From the NCBI GenBank assembly GCA_030710605.1, contig CP092881.1:74477106-74541105 (forward strand): 64,000 nucleotides of DNA, written 5' to 3'. The notes below the pieces were generated by a model. It was not told the origin of the DNA. It saw nothing but the letters and a program-made list of their open reading frames with translations, and ran no database searches. Both the position numbers and the translations under genes were made by a program. Position 1 is the first letter of the stretch, and every line of letters starts with the position of its first letter. The stretch comes from Cordylochernes scorpioides. Lineage: Eukaryota > Arthropoda > Arachnida > Pseudoscorpiones > Chernetidae. Positions 41,479 through 56,073 of the stretch are shown here, in pieces.

Positions 41479-43260
41479 ATATTTTAATTCTAAGTTTTAA
41501 CTTGTTTTTGTTCGTTTCCTCTGTAATAGGCGCAAATATTTCAACATCGCGCCTGGTTTTGAAAATAAATGTTTCTGATATTGTGTTCACCCATACTCTC
41601 TCTGGATGAAATGTAATAAATGATTGTTTCATTAGATGGTCCGGAGTTCTGCCTTTGGTGTGAGATATCTATTGAACTGCCAACTGAACGCCATCGAGCG
41701 GTTCTGACAACAGTGTAGGGGAAGGCCTGTCTACAGGATTGGAATGATCAGAGTCGTAAAATGTCTAAGTATGAATGACTTGGGGTATACAGATGTAATT
41801 ATATTTTTGTTTCTATTGTTTTGAATACGTACTTGGAGGGAACAATGGGTATAAAACTCGTTTGGCTAGTGACTTGCCTGTGTTGATGGCTGAGAGGATA
41901 AAAAGGATGGCAATATATAATTAGGATCAAAAGTACTAAACACCATAACCCGACCTCTTATTAGTAGATCATGCCTCATCAATGGCCACATTCCAGACTT
42001 TGAACAAACATCAATAATACACCAAGATATAAAAGAAAAGCACAGCAGGCTATTCTTGGAGAGTTGGAGTTCTTTGGAAAACAGAAATAGCATAAACCGA
42101 AAGATCGATATACCGACATGTACACACAATTTAGATGCTCCTAGAATAGGAACCTCTATGTATATATGAACTTCAGTGAAATGTCTTCATTCATAATGCA
42201 ATAGCCGAATATTTATTTTGTATATATAGATATTTACTTTTCACTCTATTTATTCATTTATTTTAATTAGTATTGTACAATATTTATTTGTATACATTAC
42301 ATTTTCATTTGGATGATTTTCGCCCGAAGAGATTGTGAGACGCCCGTGTCTCAAGTGTAATGCGCGGCTTGCCGCGAGAGGGATGAGATCCTTGAAAAAG
42401 ATGGCCGTTTAGCCCATTGAAATATCGGAAATAAAAGATTATTTATTGAATCCAAGATGTGCCCTTTATGAACAAAAGTAATTTGTAAAAAAACGTTGAA
42501 TGGAAACGGTGTGGGGTTATAATTAGGAGGATGACTGAGAAAGGAAAACAATGTTCTTTCAAAAGAGTAAAGGCCATTTCACTATGGCAACTGTTTAACT
42601 TTGTGAGGAATTGTTAACCTGGTTATGGATACAAATACAAAAACATCGTCTATATATCTGCGCATGTAAAATATCTGAGGTAAAGTATGTGTGTGATATG
42701 TGGACCAATGGACACACAGCTGTGGACAATTTCAGTAACACTGTGGAGAAGAAACGGAACCATATGGGACCACTTAATTGCTTAAAGAAGTGGGATCGAA
42801 AGAAAATATGCCAGCTGTAGACAAGTCATTATTTTGACTATTTTTGAGATATTTGAGCACTATTATATTTGGTACACTTCAGGCAGTGGGGTAGACCGAG
42901 ATACAAGGCTACAACATCAAATAACTTGTTCCGGATGAAAGGGAAATTCTGGTTAATTTCTTCTATAAAAGCTGAAGATATAGATGTGAATGATCCTTTA
43001 ATAGTAGCTTAAGGACAGGCTGCGATAAATAATTGAAACGGAGACGACCCGGGATAATGAAAGGATTGGTCTGTGAATTTATGTATCTACGGGAGGCCTT
43101 TACTTCAGTATTTATATTCATTCCACTGAAATAAATTTATTTATAGTTTACTAAGTTTCTTATTGGCCAGGCTCTCCTCTCTCTGACTCGGTAACAAATG
43201 TGGGTTCATCCGAGAGATTAGTTTATTTTGGTATAATTAATTGTACTGTGATTCACTCAC

Positions 43261-43379
43261 GGCAGCCCTCCTCGTCCGTCCAGGAGTGCTCACAGCCAGA
43301 TGGCCGTTCACACCGCCTCCTCCGGCACACAGTAGCTGTTTGGCGCACTTGAACAGTCCGCGCTCGCACACACGCGCAC
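43261..43379 (-). pseudogene. LDL-receptor class A exon, copy 2, several indels
   Basis: Homologue of the exon at 1641. The donor context (actcac on the plus strand) and the TDEEGC end are kept. Relative to copy 1 it has lost bases in cagtccag and in gttgcacacc, gained one in gttggcg, and differs near the acceptor (cacgcgcacc versus accgcgctct). The frame is broken more than once. The surrounding 1.8 kb is equally indel-rich, so poor consensus quality is a better explanation than decay of one exon. Confidence 0.7.
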
Positions 43380-46300
43380 CTGCACACAGTCAGTCTCTCA
43401 CAACAAAATACAAGTTTTGAACTGTAAGAGCTGTTAAAAAATATATGGATTTTTTCCCTAAGATCTGCTCATCCCCATATAAGAAGTACTGTTGCTTTCT
43501 CCATTATTAGCTTTCATTACTTCAAATACGGAAGGACAGCATCTTATAAAATTATCAAATTTAACATATACGAGATATATTTTCATCCGTTTCATTAATT
43601 TAAAACATAATATAAGGTTTATTCATTAACAACAATTACAAAAACATTTTATATTTAGATATTCAGGAATGTAAACAAGATGATGGCTAATTAATGTTTA
43701 CAGTCAATGGTCAGTATTTATTATATTATAATCATAGAATTTTATAAATAAAAGAACAATTCGCTAAGGGAAGAGTTTTCCCTAAAAAAAGAAAATCTTC
43801 CATCAGAGAATTGTATTTTGTCTACAATTTTACTGAAGAGATTATAACATAGAATTTTATGACCAAATTTACAACAATTCTTTCCCTTCTTTCAAAACCT
43901 AAATATGTCAGGTGGTATTGGCACTGAACTCAGCTTGTCTCACCGAGGTCCCAGGAGTTGGCTGGGGGAGTCTCTTCCACTAGGTCTTGTCTGAGGCAAG
44001 GTCCTCGGGGCGCTCTTGAGAATTTATTGGCCATGGTAAAAATACCCGAGGAGCGTATTTCGGCAATATTAAACTTTTTATTAATTGGTCTCTCTCTCTG
44101 CAGGCCAAACTCTATTATCTCTTAATTGGATATTTATAGAGGCATTTCCCTAAATTTTCCTTCTTTCCACCTTTCAGGACCAAAATAGCCTCCAACAAAA
44201 ATATTGACTTCAAATTCTGGAGAATATTTCCGATTTAATTCTGCCTCGCTTTCAAAGTTTGTTTGTAAGAGGTTCATTCGACTTTTCGGCATCTTAAAAA
44301 AATGCTGTCGATTCTTCCGTGCTCGAATATAGCACTGTTTTAAGTCTCTCGTTTTTCATATTTTCAATGATATTTTTAGAGTCTATACACAAGGCTCAGC
44401 CAAGCCAAAAGTAGTTCGAAAATATAGAGAAAACTTACCATTTGACTTCTAAAGGTTTATAAAGGAAGAGTTTTCGCTTCAAATGTCTTACCAAAATCTA
44501 TTCGATAACGGTATAAAATATTTTATGATTAAATCATATCCGTTCTATGAGTGGTTGTCAAGTGCTGTAAGTTCTCTGGGAGCAAATTCTGGAGATGGCG
44601 ACCTCAATGGAATCTCTATTGTGTATTTATAATAACGATTGTCGAAATTGTAGTGAAGTAGAATCAACATTGCCATCGTCAGGGTATTCATTGTTTGAGG
44701 GGCGGCGGAAGATTAAAATATATAATATTTAGTTGAATAGAATAAATTTTCTACAAAAGGGATGCCTCACTCAATGGCGCCATACGAGATCTATGTCCAC
44801 AATTCTGTCTCTCCACTCAGGCAATTCTGAAAGCCATTCTGGGATTCCATGAATGGGCAAATCTCAAATGCTTCTCTGGAAGTTTTTATATATCATCACT
44901 TAGATTCCGAAGTCGGGCTTCTTGACCTCAAATTTTCCTCTCAGGTATAGTAGCTTTGGTAGAGCTTCGACATTAAGTTTTCTTTTAGAATCTTTGTTTT
45001 ATAAAAACTTTCTTTTCCAGAACGTTTAGGTTGAATTGACTTAGGTGAGATTGACTTTGATATATAGGATGAGACTAGTATACTTAATATATTCACCTTA
45101 CCTTTAGCCAATCTTACGTCAAATCTTTATAGGCGTTCTTGAAAGAAAGTTTTTATAAAACATTGATTCTAAAAGAAAAGATAATTTCTTTAAAATGTAT
45201 TTGTGCGATAGAATAAATCTTATATATTTTTATTTTTTATTATTCACTTTTTGTTTATGAAAATAATATTCATATGTAATTACTTCAAAGAAGCTCGGCC
45301 AATTAAATTAGATTTTCAACTCTTCAAGTTCGTCGACTGCGGGCAATATTATCTTCAAAATCCAATCTTCTTCTAACTCGATTTAAATCCACGAAGTGTT
45401 TGTGTTCTTATCTTCTGAGATCCATCCATTCTGTATCAGAAAAAGCTTTTCTTCTACACAGCGGACATTTGTTTTCAGGAGCAAACATTGTGTGGTACAC
45501 ACCAAATGGAATTTGTGTTCGCACGTCAAAATCCTCCAACAAACTCATTATATTGGAGAGTCGTTGGAAGAAGCCATGTTGTCTAACTCTTCCAACTACA
45601 AACCCTCTATTTCAATAGAAATGCAACACGTGAAACTCTATTCCCAACCAACCATATCTACAACTTGTAATACTTTTCATCAAATCGACCCTTTGGAACC
45701 CCTCAATTGAAATGTTCCCGCGTCTTATGCACCAACACTTTCTCTGGAAGCGATAATTATATGTCATCTACCTTGACACTAAATTCACCTTTTGAAAAAA
45801 AAAATCCATTTTTTTAAATGTCTCTATTGTAAAATGATATCAAGGGCACTATCGAAAAGCAATTAGCCTCTGCAATAGTTCTTGGATGTAAACTGCACCC
45901 ACCGGCCTGGGCGATGTATGTCTCAGCTACCGCCATCGCAGAAACCATTCCTCTGTCTCCAATCTCCAGTGAAATCCCTTTCACGTTTGGTGGAACATCT
46001 TAGCCCGATACCTGTCCCTCCACAATGGAACGTAATTTAACAGGAAACTTATTTATAAATTTGGTGGTTGAATTCTTTTTGTGACCTTACTGATAAGATT
46101 CATTGGTCACAGAAACAACCTTCTCTATTGGGGAACCTTTTGTAACCACGTCAAATACATATTTAATAGAGAGTTATAACCTTTGTAACCACGTCAAACA
46201 CATATTTAATAGAGAGTTATAACCTTTGGCCTTGAACAATTAGTCGCAGAGTATTTCCATTCTACTCACAAAGATTTATAATCTTCAAGTCCCGTGGATC

Positions 46301-46920
46301 GAACAAACGCGATTTACCAAAAGTCAAATATCTAAAGTGAACAAATTACCGCACAAGATAGGCGAACAGTCTTTCAAAATATTGGAATAAGAGGTTTTAA
46401 AATTTATAATATTCATTTAAATAAAGTATAAGTGGAATGAACACATTATTAAAATTATTTCATATATGTTTTCTAATATTCCATCCCTTATTTAAAAAAA
46501 TATTAAAATGCTAAAATATGTTTCATGCTAAGTAATAATGTTAATTTATTATTTATAATTTATAAATATTATACATATAATTTAAATTTTATATTTTTTT
46601 TTCTAAAAAATACATTTAAAATCCCTCTCTGTTTCGATAATATTAGAAATACATAAATTTTAATATATAAAATTAAAAAAAAACAAGAACATATCGGTAG
46701 TAGCCATAGAAACTTTACTTTCAAATATATTATACTGTATAATGTGCTATATAATATAAACGCCATATCGTGATGTTATCTTGCCAAAGGAACAACATTT
46801 CTCACAAAGGTTCTCAGATACATATTTAAATTTTCTAAGCATAGACTTGATTATTTTGTCTGAATTCTGAAATAATTTATTTGGAGATTGTGTTGAGATT
46901 AAACCTAGCAGCAGACCCAC

Positions 46921-47046
46921 CGCAGCCCAGGAGGTGCGACCCGTCCGCGCAGCCGTGGCGCCCAACGTTGAGGCAGCGGCTGGCGCGAGGCACGCACTGC
47001 CCGCTGTGACACTGGAACTCCGTGGCGGGGTCGCATCTCCGCTTCT
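46921..47046 (-). CDS. LDL-receptor class A exon, degenerate Ca box, copy 2
   Basis: Matches 5326-5451 with the exon body unchanged: CDPATEFQCHSGQC and the ADGSHLLGC end. Donor gtgggt is identical. One base is missing just upstream of the acceptor (ctcacagcc versus ctcaccagcc on the plus strand), in the intron. Phase 1 on both sides. Confidence 0.78.
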
Positions 47047-49694
47047 CTGTCTCACAGCCACCACTTCGGAGTTACATTTACGTCTTGTTAGAACAACCTT
47101 TTGATTATCAGGACTAAATTGCGATAGTATAAACGGCCTCGTTGGAAAGCTAGCGAGTATTCTACAAAAGAAGCTCCTTTTTGTTCTTTTATATTATCGC
47201 AATATATTTACGTCTTGTTGAATAGAGAAGCACATCCATTAAAATGTACAATATCAAGGAATAATTAAAAATTGAAGATTTTTTATTTCAAACTATGAAA
47301 CCAAATACAACAAGGTTTTGTAACTTAATAGCTAAATTAATGTGTTTAGCATGAAATAATGACACGAATTATCAAATATCAGAGAACAAATTATAACTAC
47401 AAACTGTACATTAAACATTTGCAGAGATATGTGATTTAGATATACATTTTATTTTTGAAATGAGAGAAAAATTAAAACGACGAATAAATGCTTTTTTTTG
47501 CCAAAAGAAGTTGTAGGATTCTAAGTTTCTGTTTGATATTTATCTCCACGAAGGCTCTTTCAATGATATTTCCCGCCAGCGAATATTCAGATTTAATACA
47601 CTACATCCGAACTTTTAGATTGAATTTTATTTGAATTTTTTTCCAGATTTGTTCAGAATCTAACTCCACTAAATCACACACTTTATCTGGGAATATTTGA
47701 AGGATGGGGAACAGGGCTTCAAATAAAGAGCGGCGGATGCTGGGGAGAAATCAGTTAACTGGGAAGTGATAGAATACATCAGAGCAATGACGCAAGCATG
47801 ATGCAAAGTAGAATTTCATTTTGAATTAGGTCTGAATAAAAGTTTTTCAAATTGAATAGAGCTACATACTGCTTAAAATATTTACGTTATGTAAAACATA
47901 TTTTGAAATCAATATTCCTAGGAAACAGCAGTCTCACTTGGAATTTTAAAAATATTTCAAATAATTTTATGTGTGTGTAAAATTATTTAGGGAAGGTATT
48001 ACTGAATACTTAAAATATTGGAAAATATATTTAGAAATTTGAACTTTTTTTTGACGCATGATTCTTTTAAAAATAAATCAATTTTCTACTGCCCTTACTG
48101 CAATGATGAACTATGGGAGGACCCGGCTCATCACCCTCCAGCGGTTTCGCCAATTTAATCACCATACCACTGTAATATCGCATTTTAATTGTAATATGCC
48201 CTCCCATTATTTTATCATTGCAGTATGGACAGTAGAAAATTGATTTATTTTAAAAAGAATTATACGCTACGTCACAAATAATTCAAATTTTTAAATGCAG
48301 ATGGCGCTCTAATGCATCATATTAATAATGCGTTTTAAAAATATTTTACTCGCAATTTACGGAAGAGCGATGCTCGAAGCATATTATATATTTATAATTG
48401 TATTGAGTATTTCTACTGTCCTCAAAGCTTATGTCCATAGTTAATTCAAAATACCCAGGCCAAGAGTTTAGCTTCAGTATCAGTATAAAAATGAAACCGA
48501 AAAATTCAATATAACAGCAGTATGGTAGATTAAACTGGCGAAACCGCTGGGAGGGTTCACCACTGATGAGCCAGGCCATCCCATCATATCAGTAAGGGCA
48601 GTAGAAAATTGATTTATTTCAAAAATAATCAAATGTGTCTGAAATAAGTTAAATTTCTTGTAACAGATGACGCGCTATATTGGAAAATATAATTTGATAC
48701 GAGCTCGTGATTAGAACCCTATACAAGGTGATTGCATTTAAATAAACCCGAGAGAATTCGAACAGGTACTATGTGGGATAAACCAAATTGGCCAAACCGC
48801 GTTGTAGCTTTATGGTAATTCACAATTGTTTTAATGGTATTTCACATTTCTGACAGATATCGATTGGAAAAATAATAATTTATTTGATGGCCCCCCTACT
48901 TTAATTATGAAAATAAAAAATCAATTCTAATTTGTGCGAAGGATTTTTCTCTCCACAAAATTTACCAAAATTATAAAGTTGGAATGTTATTTTAAAATTG
49001 TCTTTTTATATTGTTAGAATGATGTTTTATATCTAATATAGTTTATATATTGGTTCTTTATAAGATATATAAGCTAATACAAATTTTGAAATGAATATAT
49101 TTATTTTAAATACATGAAAGGTTAGCTGTATGATATGATCAATCTAGGTAGAATAGGTTTCATTACGTATCTGTTTATACAACATGTATCATACTTCGAA
49201 TAAATTTTATTTTTGTTAAAAGTTTTATTTTAAAAAATAATTAAAGATTCAACAAAATGTTTTTTTTTAATTGGAAAAGTGACTTTTCGAGCAATGAAGC
49301 TCTTCTACTGGCTTAACAATGTCAAGTACAAACTGTTTGTAGAAACAGATGTTCACACGTGCGGGAGGATATAACGAAATAAAACTTTAAAAGCCCTCCA
49401 AACCACTCAATTATTCCACATGTGTGTGTATATATTTACAATTTGAAATATTTATAAATAGGGGTGGTTTAAATGTACATATATATAAGCAGCAATTTTT
49501 ATAGGTAAAAGTAGAATTGACACGATTGTTAACGGAATCATTTGTTTAAATGATAAAAAAAACTATAAATAAAAATTGAGTGTAACCTACAGAGTTATTA
49601 GAACAAAGGATAACAATCAAGTCATCCCTACTTTATATATATAAATATTTCTACATATTTACATATGTACAGATTTCACAAACCCGAGTCTTAC

Positions 49695-49811
49695 CGCAAA
49701 ATTGTTCGTCTGAGGCATCCAGACAATCCAGGCGGAAGTCACACCACCACAGGGCGGGGATACACTGGCCGCTCAGACAGCGGATCTGGTCTCTCGAGCA
49801 GGGCACCTTGG
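49695..49811 (-). CDS. LDL-receptor class A exon, canonical, copy 2
   Basis: Identical in coding sequence to 8115-8231, including [13 protein letters not shown] and the LDASDEQFC calcium box, with the same acceptor (gtatgtag) and donor (gtaaga). The only nearby difference is in the downstream intron (gatttcac versus gatgtcac). Phase 1 on both sides. Confidence 0.85.
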
Positions 49812-50272
49812 CTACATACCGACAATCAGAATCCCACATTTAAAAAATAAGTTTTGAAAAAAAAATTCAATATTCTCTTATTTTTCATATATTTATGTAG
49901 TAATAAGGTCAATATACACTAGATCGCAATGTACCATCTTATAAATAGTATAGCAGCCCCAAAATGTATTTAAAACTCAACGCATTAACTTGTAACTTTT
50001 ATAAGCCAAATAAAGTTCCTAAAGAGAACCAGATACCAGCGGACGACACAAGCAAGCTAGACCAACAACAACGTCGAGATTGCATCGAACCTCCCCGGGA
50101 TATTCCACAAGTCCAGAGTCTGGTCACATCTCATCCCTCGTTCGGAACTCCACTCAACATGTGAAACAATCAATGCATACTATGCAGTAAATGTGAGGTG
50201 TGACCAATGCAATCCATGTTTACGACATCAAACCTATCTGTGGGTTCGGAAAACTGCCTATTTCATATTATA

Positions 50273-50968
50273 TATGCCTAGCTATCTTGTTAATCTGATA
50301 ACCCATGCATGTACGGGCCCTTTCCTGGACATCCTTCTTTATGTTTGTCCAAATTAATCTTGCTGTCATTTGTTTGACGATTGCCTTGATTCCGGGTTGA
50401 ACTGTTCCATGAATTAGCTGAAACATATTTTGCCTGATTTATTCGGGAATTAAAGGTCTGATATTGCTAGTTGAAGTATCGCACCATCCTGGTGGTATAA
50501 AGGCGATTGTTGAAACTCAAAGTTTTTGTTTTGTTTTAGGAATATCAATTAAGTGTGCTTTATTGATTGGTTTCAATGCTATTTCATTGTAATCAATTAT
50601 CAAACTTTTTCTACTAGCATGTGTTTGAAGTTTTTAACAGAAAGGTAAATAGCCAATAGTTCACGGTCATATGTGCTATAGAACTTAAGGGTATTATTCA
50701 ATTTCTTGGAGTAAAAGGCTATGGGTTTCCAGCCATTCTCCTCGTATTGTTGAAGGACTGCTACAATTGCCCAATTCGAAGCGTCTGTTTTTAAAGACAG
50801 AGGTAATTCTGAATTGGGATATGTTAGCATTGCAACATCTGAAAGGTCTTGTTTATATTTTTCTAACATATCTTTTGCTTCATTGGCCCATGGAATTTTC
50901 CTTTTGACCTTTTTGCCGGCACATTTCAGGAATTCGTGCAATACTACTTGTTTCTGCTCTCTCTGCAT
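50273..50968 (-). pseudogene. Relic of a second gypsy pol, copy 2
   Basis: Counterpart of 8693-9388, nearly identical; the RNase H open stretch is 50600-50968 with one substitution near its start (KQVVLHEF versus KQAVLHEF). Degraded in the same way. Confidence 0.75.
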
Positions 50969-51686
50969 CTTCTATATATCTTCAATAGAAGTTTATCCTA
51001 CCTATAAATGTGTTCGCAAATCTTATGTGGTTTCAGGTAATTTATATTATTGAAATGCCTTCGTTTTTGAAGGTAAAGGCCTAAATCATATTCCCTATTG
51101 TAAATACCTTCTGATATAATTTGCACTTGCCATATAAACTAATTCCTTTTCCTAGGGCATAAACGAAGTAATAATTGTAGTAATTAACGTTAATAAACAC
51201 CAGATTTTCCAATGTATCATGATTAGAAATAGCATAACAAAATGTTGATAAAATTACACGCCAGCTTGGCGACCAGATAATTTATAAAAACAAAGTCCCT
51301 AGAGAGAGGTCCAGATACCCCAGCGGACAGAGTCAAGGTTGCGCAACATTTGTCGAGATTACATCAGAAAATGGAACCTCCCCGGGGATATTCCACAAGC
51401 CATTAGTTTAGAATTAACGGCTGGATGCGAAAGCCTCACACGCTTTATGTTCGGAACTCGTCGTTGGTGTCTGACCGCTCTTAGGAGCCATCCGCCTGCC
51501 TCGTCCTTCGTATAGGAACGTCAATGGACGTACGTACATTGATGTTGCGTTTGTTGTTGACATAAATATGTTTTTATACCTTGAAAAAGGTTGGCGACCA
51601 TCCAACTGAAGTATTGGTAAATAAATTATTTTTAATCCAATATATATGTTTTTTAATTTAATTAAATATATATAATGAAAATATAT

Positions 51687-51904
51687 TGTAACGTTTTATT
51701 TTTGCTTTTACTTTTAAAGAAATGTTTTATTTTAAATCTTTATCTAATTAGTTTGTTTGTTTAAATAAAGAGGCAAATTTACCATGTTGTTCTTTTGTTT
51801 ATTAATTGTTCTTTTTTTTTAATGATGATAAAAGTTATTGATAACACATTAAAAATCATGAAAAAACAATTACAAAATTAATTACAAAATTTAGAAACGT
51901 GTCA
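51687..51904 (-). repeat. Gypsy 3' LTR, copy 2
   Basis: 218 bp, flanked outside by ATAT. Shorter than copy 1 by three single-base deletions in homopolymer or near-homopolymer runs. Confidence 0.9.
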
Positions 51905-51924
51905 TATCCCTCGGCTTGAAGGAT

Positions 51925-54900
51925 TTATTTTCGCAAAATAAATGGTTTCAATTGTGACACATGAACTTTAACCAAGGAGGAATCATCTTTCAATAATTCA
52001 CACGTAACACTAGATATTATTCTTGTTATTTGAAAAGGACCCTCATACTTTGGGGATTTTTTGACCATACTTGGATCATTACTAGCTATTTTAACGAAGG
52101 ACCAGATCACCAACTTTGAATGACGACTTCGGATGTTTTGCATCGTGTCGTGCTTTCCACTTTTCTCTATGCTTTGCGCTATTTTCTATTGCTTTCTTCC
52201 TTGCATTTTCTATGGTGAAATGTGGTGATTCAGAAAATTCTGGTATTGCACAATCACCAAAAAGTAGGAAATTTGGAGAAAACCCAGTGACATCATGGGG
52301 TGTGCTATTATAATCTTTCACAATTTTGGCAAGTAATGATGACCATTTTAGTTTTGGATTCTCTTGAAGGTTTGTTCTTAATTGGTGAGTATAGTGTCAT
52401 TCATCTTTTCACACAGTCCATTACTCTGCGGATGATATGGCGTCGAATAGGTGTGTGAACTTGATGCTCATTCAAAAACTTGTTAAATTCTTTTGATGTA
52501 AAATTCTTTCCGTTGTCGGTTAAAATACATTTGATTTGGGGAACAGTTTTGTTGATTTTGTCTAAACATTGAATTACTGCTTGAGAAGTGTTGGTGACAG
52601 TAGGGAAAGCCCAAACAAATCTTGTTAGGTGGTCAATTATTACTTGAATGTATTTGTGCTTGGTTTCATTTGCTGCAGAGCCTAGCACAATAGTATCCAT
52701 TGATATTAATTCCAGTGTTTCAGATCAGAGTTTGGTGCAACATATTCTCCAATAAATGGTTTATGACTGCATTTAGTTATTTGACATATTTTACATGAGC
52801 GAACATAGTCTTTGATGCATCTGATAGCATTCGGCCACCAATAAAATGGTGTTATCAATCTTACTGTCTTGTTAATTGAGGGGTGAGAATGATTATCGTG
52901 GTATTCTTTGAGAATTTCTTCTTGGAATGATTCTGGAACAACTGTTTTTAGAACTCCATTATGTTTCACCATAATAAGATCTCGATGAATATGAGAGTTC
53001 TTTACAAAACTGAGATCCGCTTTTTGTTGGTGTAGTCGAAGAGTGGGGATTGATATATGAAATGACACTGGTGATCTTGACAATGCATCAACATGCGTTT
53101 GCTTTGATCCTGATCTGTGAACTAATTTCATTGACTTGGTTGATAATTCAATTATCCATCGGAGATATTTTGCCTTTGGTTTCTTTACGTTGAAGAGCCA
53201 TTCCAAAGCCGAATGATCCGTAATGACTTCAAATGTATTGTTCTCAAGATAAACTTCAAAGTATTCAACTGATTGAACTACAGCAAAGCATTCCAACTCA
53301 AATGCAGAATAGTTCTGTTGATGTGGTAGAAGTTTTCTTGAATAATAGGAAATTACATGTTCTTGATTATCATTTCCAATTTGAGCTAAAATAGCACCAA
53401 TTCCCAGTTTAGATGCATCTGTATAAAGCTTACATGGTAATGAAGGATCATATGTAGAAAGAACTGGATCTGTGGATAAATGAGACTTTAGTTCCTGAAA
53501 TGATTTGTTAACTTCAGTAGTCCATTTGAATAACTTATTTTTTCTTGTGAGGCTTGTTAAAGGATCTGCAATTTCACTAAATTTAGGAATAAATTTCCTG
53601 TAGTAACCTGCTAAACCCAAAAACTGCCTTACTTGCTTCACTGTTTTAGGTTGAGGGAACTCATTTATTGCCTTTGTTTTTTCAGGGTCAGGTTTAATCT
53701 TGTTATGTCCTATGATATGACCTAATATCCTATTTCTTGTTTGCAAAGGAGCTTTTCTTCAACTTGAGTTTGATATTGTTTTCTTTAAGCTTGTCAAATA
53801 TTTTCTTCATGAGTTCAATATGATCTTTAAAAGTACTGCTGTAAATTAGAATATCATCTTGATAATTACAAACACCGTTCCAAAGAAGATTTCCAATAAT
53901 ATGCTGAATTATTCGCTGAAAAGTACTTGGAGCATTTTTCAAGCCAAATGGCATAACCAAAAATTCATAATGCCCGTCATTTGTAATGAAAGCAGTTTTC
54001 TCAACAGAGTCTGGATGTATTTCAACATGCCAATAGCCCCATGCTATGTCAAGTGTTGTGAAGTATTTCGCATTATGTAAGCGATCAAACATATCTTGGA
54101 TGTATGGAAGAGGCTGCTTGTCATCAATTGTAATTGCATTCAGTTTTCGGTAATCTATGCACATCCTTTGTGAACCATCCTTTTTAGAGACCAACACTAC
54201 GGGGAAGGCCCAAGGTGACTGAGATTCTCTTATTAGTCCCTTTTTACTCAATTCTTCAACTTGTCTTTTTATTTCATCATATTCGGCAAGTGGTCTTCTA
54301 TATGGTCTACAACTGATGGGTGGATGTTCAATTGTATGGATCTTGTGTTGAACAGCAATCCTTCCGATGTCAGTTTCATGCTGGCTGAACAATGCTTGAT
54401 TTTCTTTAAGTAATTGATTAAGCTCTTTTTGCTGAACAGATGGAAGATGCGTTTCAGGAGATATATAAAAACATTCATTTCCTTTAACATACACCGCTTG
54501 GTCTTTTGTGTCAATTATTAATCCAATTTTTCCTGCTACATCAAGTCCAATAAGCAATGGATAGCTAAAGTTTTTCACTACATGAAGCTTACACCTGACA
54601 AGTTTAGAATGGATTTTCAAAAATACTTCTACTGATCCTAAAGTATATGCAAAACTATCTACTTGTTTAATTTTGATTCTATCGTTTACATTCAATTTTA
54701 ACTTATGTTGTTTTAAAAGCGAACAGCTCATTAATGAAATAGTTGACCCGGTATCAATAAAAGATGAAACTGGAATATTATTAAGTAAAACTTCAACATT
54801 AACAAATCTATAAGGAAAATTGGTATTTGCTATGCAAAGTGAATCAGCTATGGTTTGTTTAACATCTGTGGTGATATTAGTTGCTTGGTGTTTAAGCTTG

Positions 54901-55546
54901 TCTTTATAATTAGGATCATAATCTTTGCAATCACTTATCCAATGTTTAAAATACAATCCTTTTTTTCTTACAAATAGGACACCAATATGGGCAATTTTTT
55001 GAGATTGTAGGTGTAGTTTATATTAAAAACCTTGGTTTTACTTCTCTGTTGTTGCCTTATTTGATTATTGTTTTGTTCAATCTCCATGGCAATCTGCATC
55101 CAATGTGATGGATCTTTAGGCTGGGCTGTTACGAGATAATTTTTCCAATCTAATGGCAATCCATCCGTTAACATTTTTAGCTTCTCGACATTATTGAGGC
55201 TTGTTTGATTTAATAATCTAATTTTATCTCTAAAATAATCTTCCACGGTTTCTTCTTTTTTAAGTCTTCTTTTTGATGCTGCAACTATAGGGCTTTCAAC
55301 TTTATAACCAAAGCGCTGAATTAATTTGAGTTTAACAGTATCCCATTTTTTAATGGATGCGTTGCTCAATATTTCATCAGCAAACCATTCTAAAGCATCT
55401 TTTGATAAATAATAAATTAGATTATTGATTCTATCGACTTCATCTAGTTTACTAGTTTCCAATTCATATAGTTTAAGCCATGATTCAGGCCGAATTGAAC
55501 CTTTATCACCGCTAAATTTCTCTAATTTGTTTACATTTACTGCCAT
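51925..55546 (-). pseudogene. Gypsy gag-pol polyprotein, copy 2, fewer frameshifts
   Basis: Same domains as copy 1, in longer open blocks: gag to just before the zinc knuckle (54968-55546), zinc knuckle to RT (53730-54956, 408 codons), RT end to early integrase (52706-53746, 346 codons), integrase core (52401-52700) and C-terminal blocks. Breaks occur where runs differ by one base from copy 1: seven Ts versus six near 54960, gtttata versus gttata near 55018, one lost G near 52716, one lost T near 52456 and one extra A near 52093. No break I checked is shared by both copies. The YQDD box is present in both copies, so that unusual residue is real. Confidence 0.88.
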
Positions 55547-55621
55547 TGTACTTACTTTTTCTTTCGTCGAAGCCTTTTTGATTTATATTTTAATCCTTTC
55601 GTAGCTGCGCCAAATATTTTA

Positions 55622-55844
55622 TGTAACGTTTTATTTTTGCTTTTACTTTTAAAGAAATGTTTTATTTTAAATCTTTATCTAATATTAGTTTGTTTGTTTT
55701 AAATAAAGAGGCAAATTTACCATGTTGTTGTTCTTTTGTTTATTAATTGTTCTTTTTTTTAATGATGATAAAAGTTATTGATAACACATTAAAATCAATG
55801 AAAAAACAATTACAAAATTAATTACAAAATTTAGAAACGTGTCA
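55622..55844 (-). repeat. Gypsy 5' LTR, copy 2
   Basis: 223 bp, TG...CA on the minus strand, with only small indels against copy 1. Confidence 0.9.
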
Positions 55845-55957
55845 ATATTCTCTATATTTTGCGGTGTTTGGTCGTTATCATGACATAAAATGAAATAAAA
55901 TTCAGAATCCAACAAGTTTACTTCAAATGCTGTGCTGGAATTAAAGAAGCAACTTAC

Positions 55958-56073
55958 AGCAATCCAGCTCGTCGGACTTATCCCAGCAGTGGAACTCGCT
56001 GTCGCAGCGCTGGTTCAGGTCAATGCACTGTCCGCTGCTACAGGTGAACTGTCTAGACCGCACGGGAGGAATT
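55958..56073 (-). CDS. LDL-receptor class A exon beside the minisatellite, copy 2 (1-base deletion)
   Basis: Counterpart of 14374-14491. Here the 3' half is in frame ([16 protein letters not shown]) but one G is missing at about 56051 (gaactgtctag versus gaactggtctag), which breaks the frame near the start of the module. At 116 bp it is one base short, while copy 1 is one base long; the expected 117 bp lies between. Acceptor and donor match copy 1. Confidence 0.75.

Larger units (their letters stand above)
51687..55844 (-). mobile_element. Full-length Ty3/gypsy LTR retrotransposon, copy 2
   Basis: The same insertion as 10097-14260, with LTRs at 51687-51904 and 55622-55844 and the same ATAT target duplication (51683-51686 and 55845-55848). 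It is therefore not an independent insertion. Confidence 0.93.
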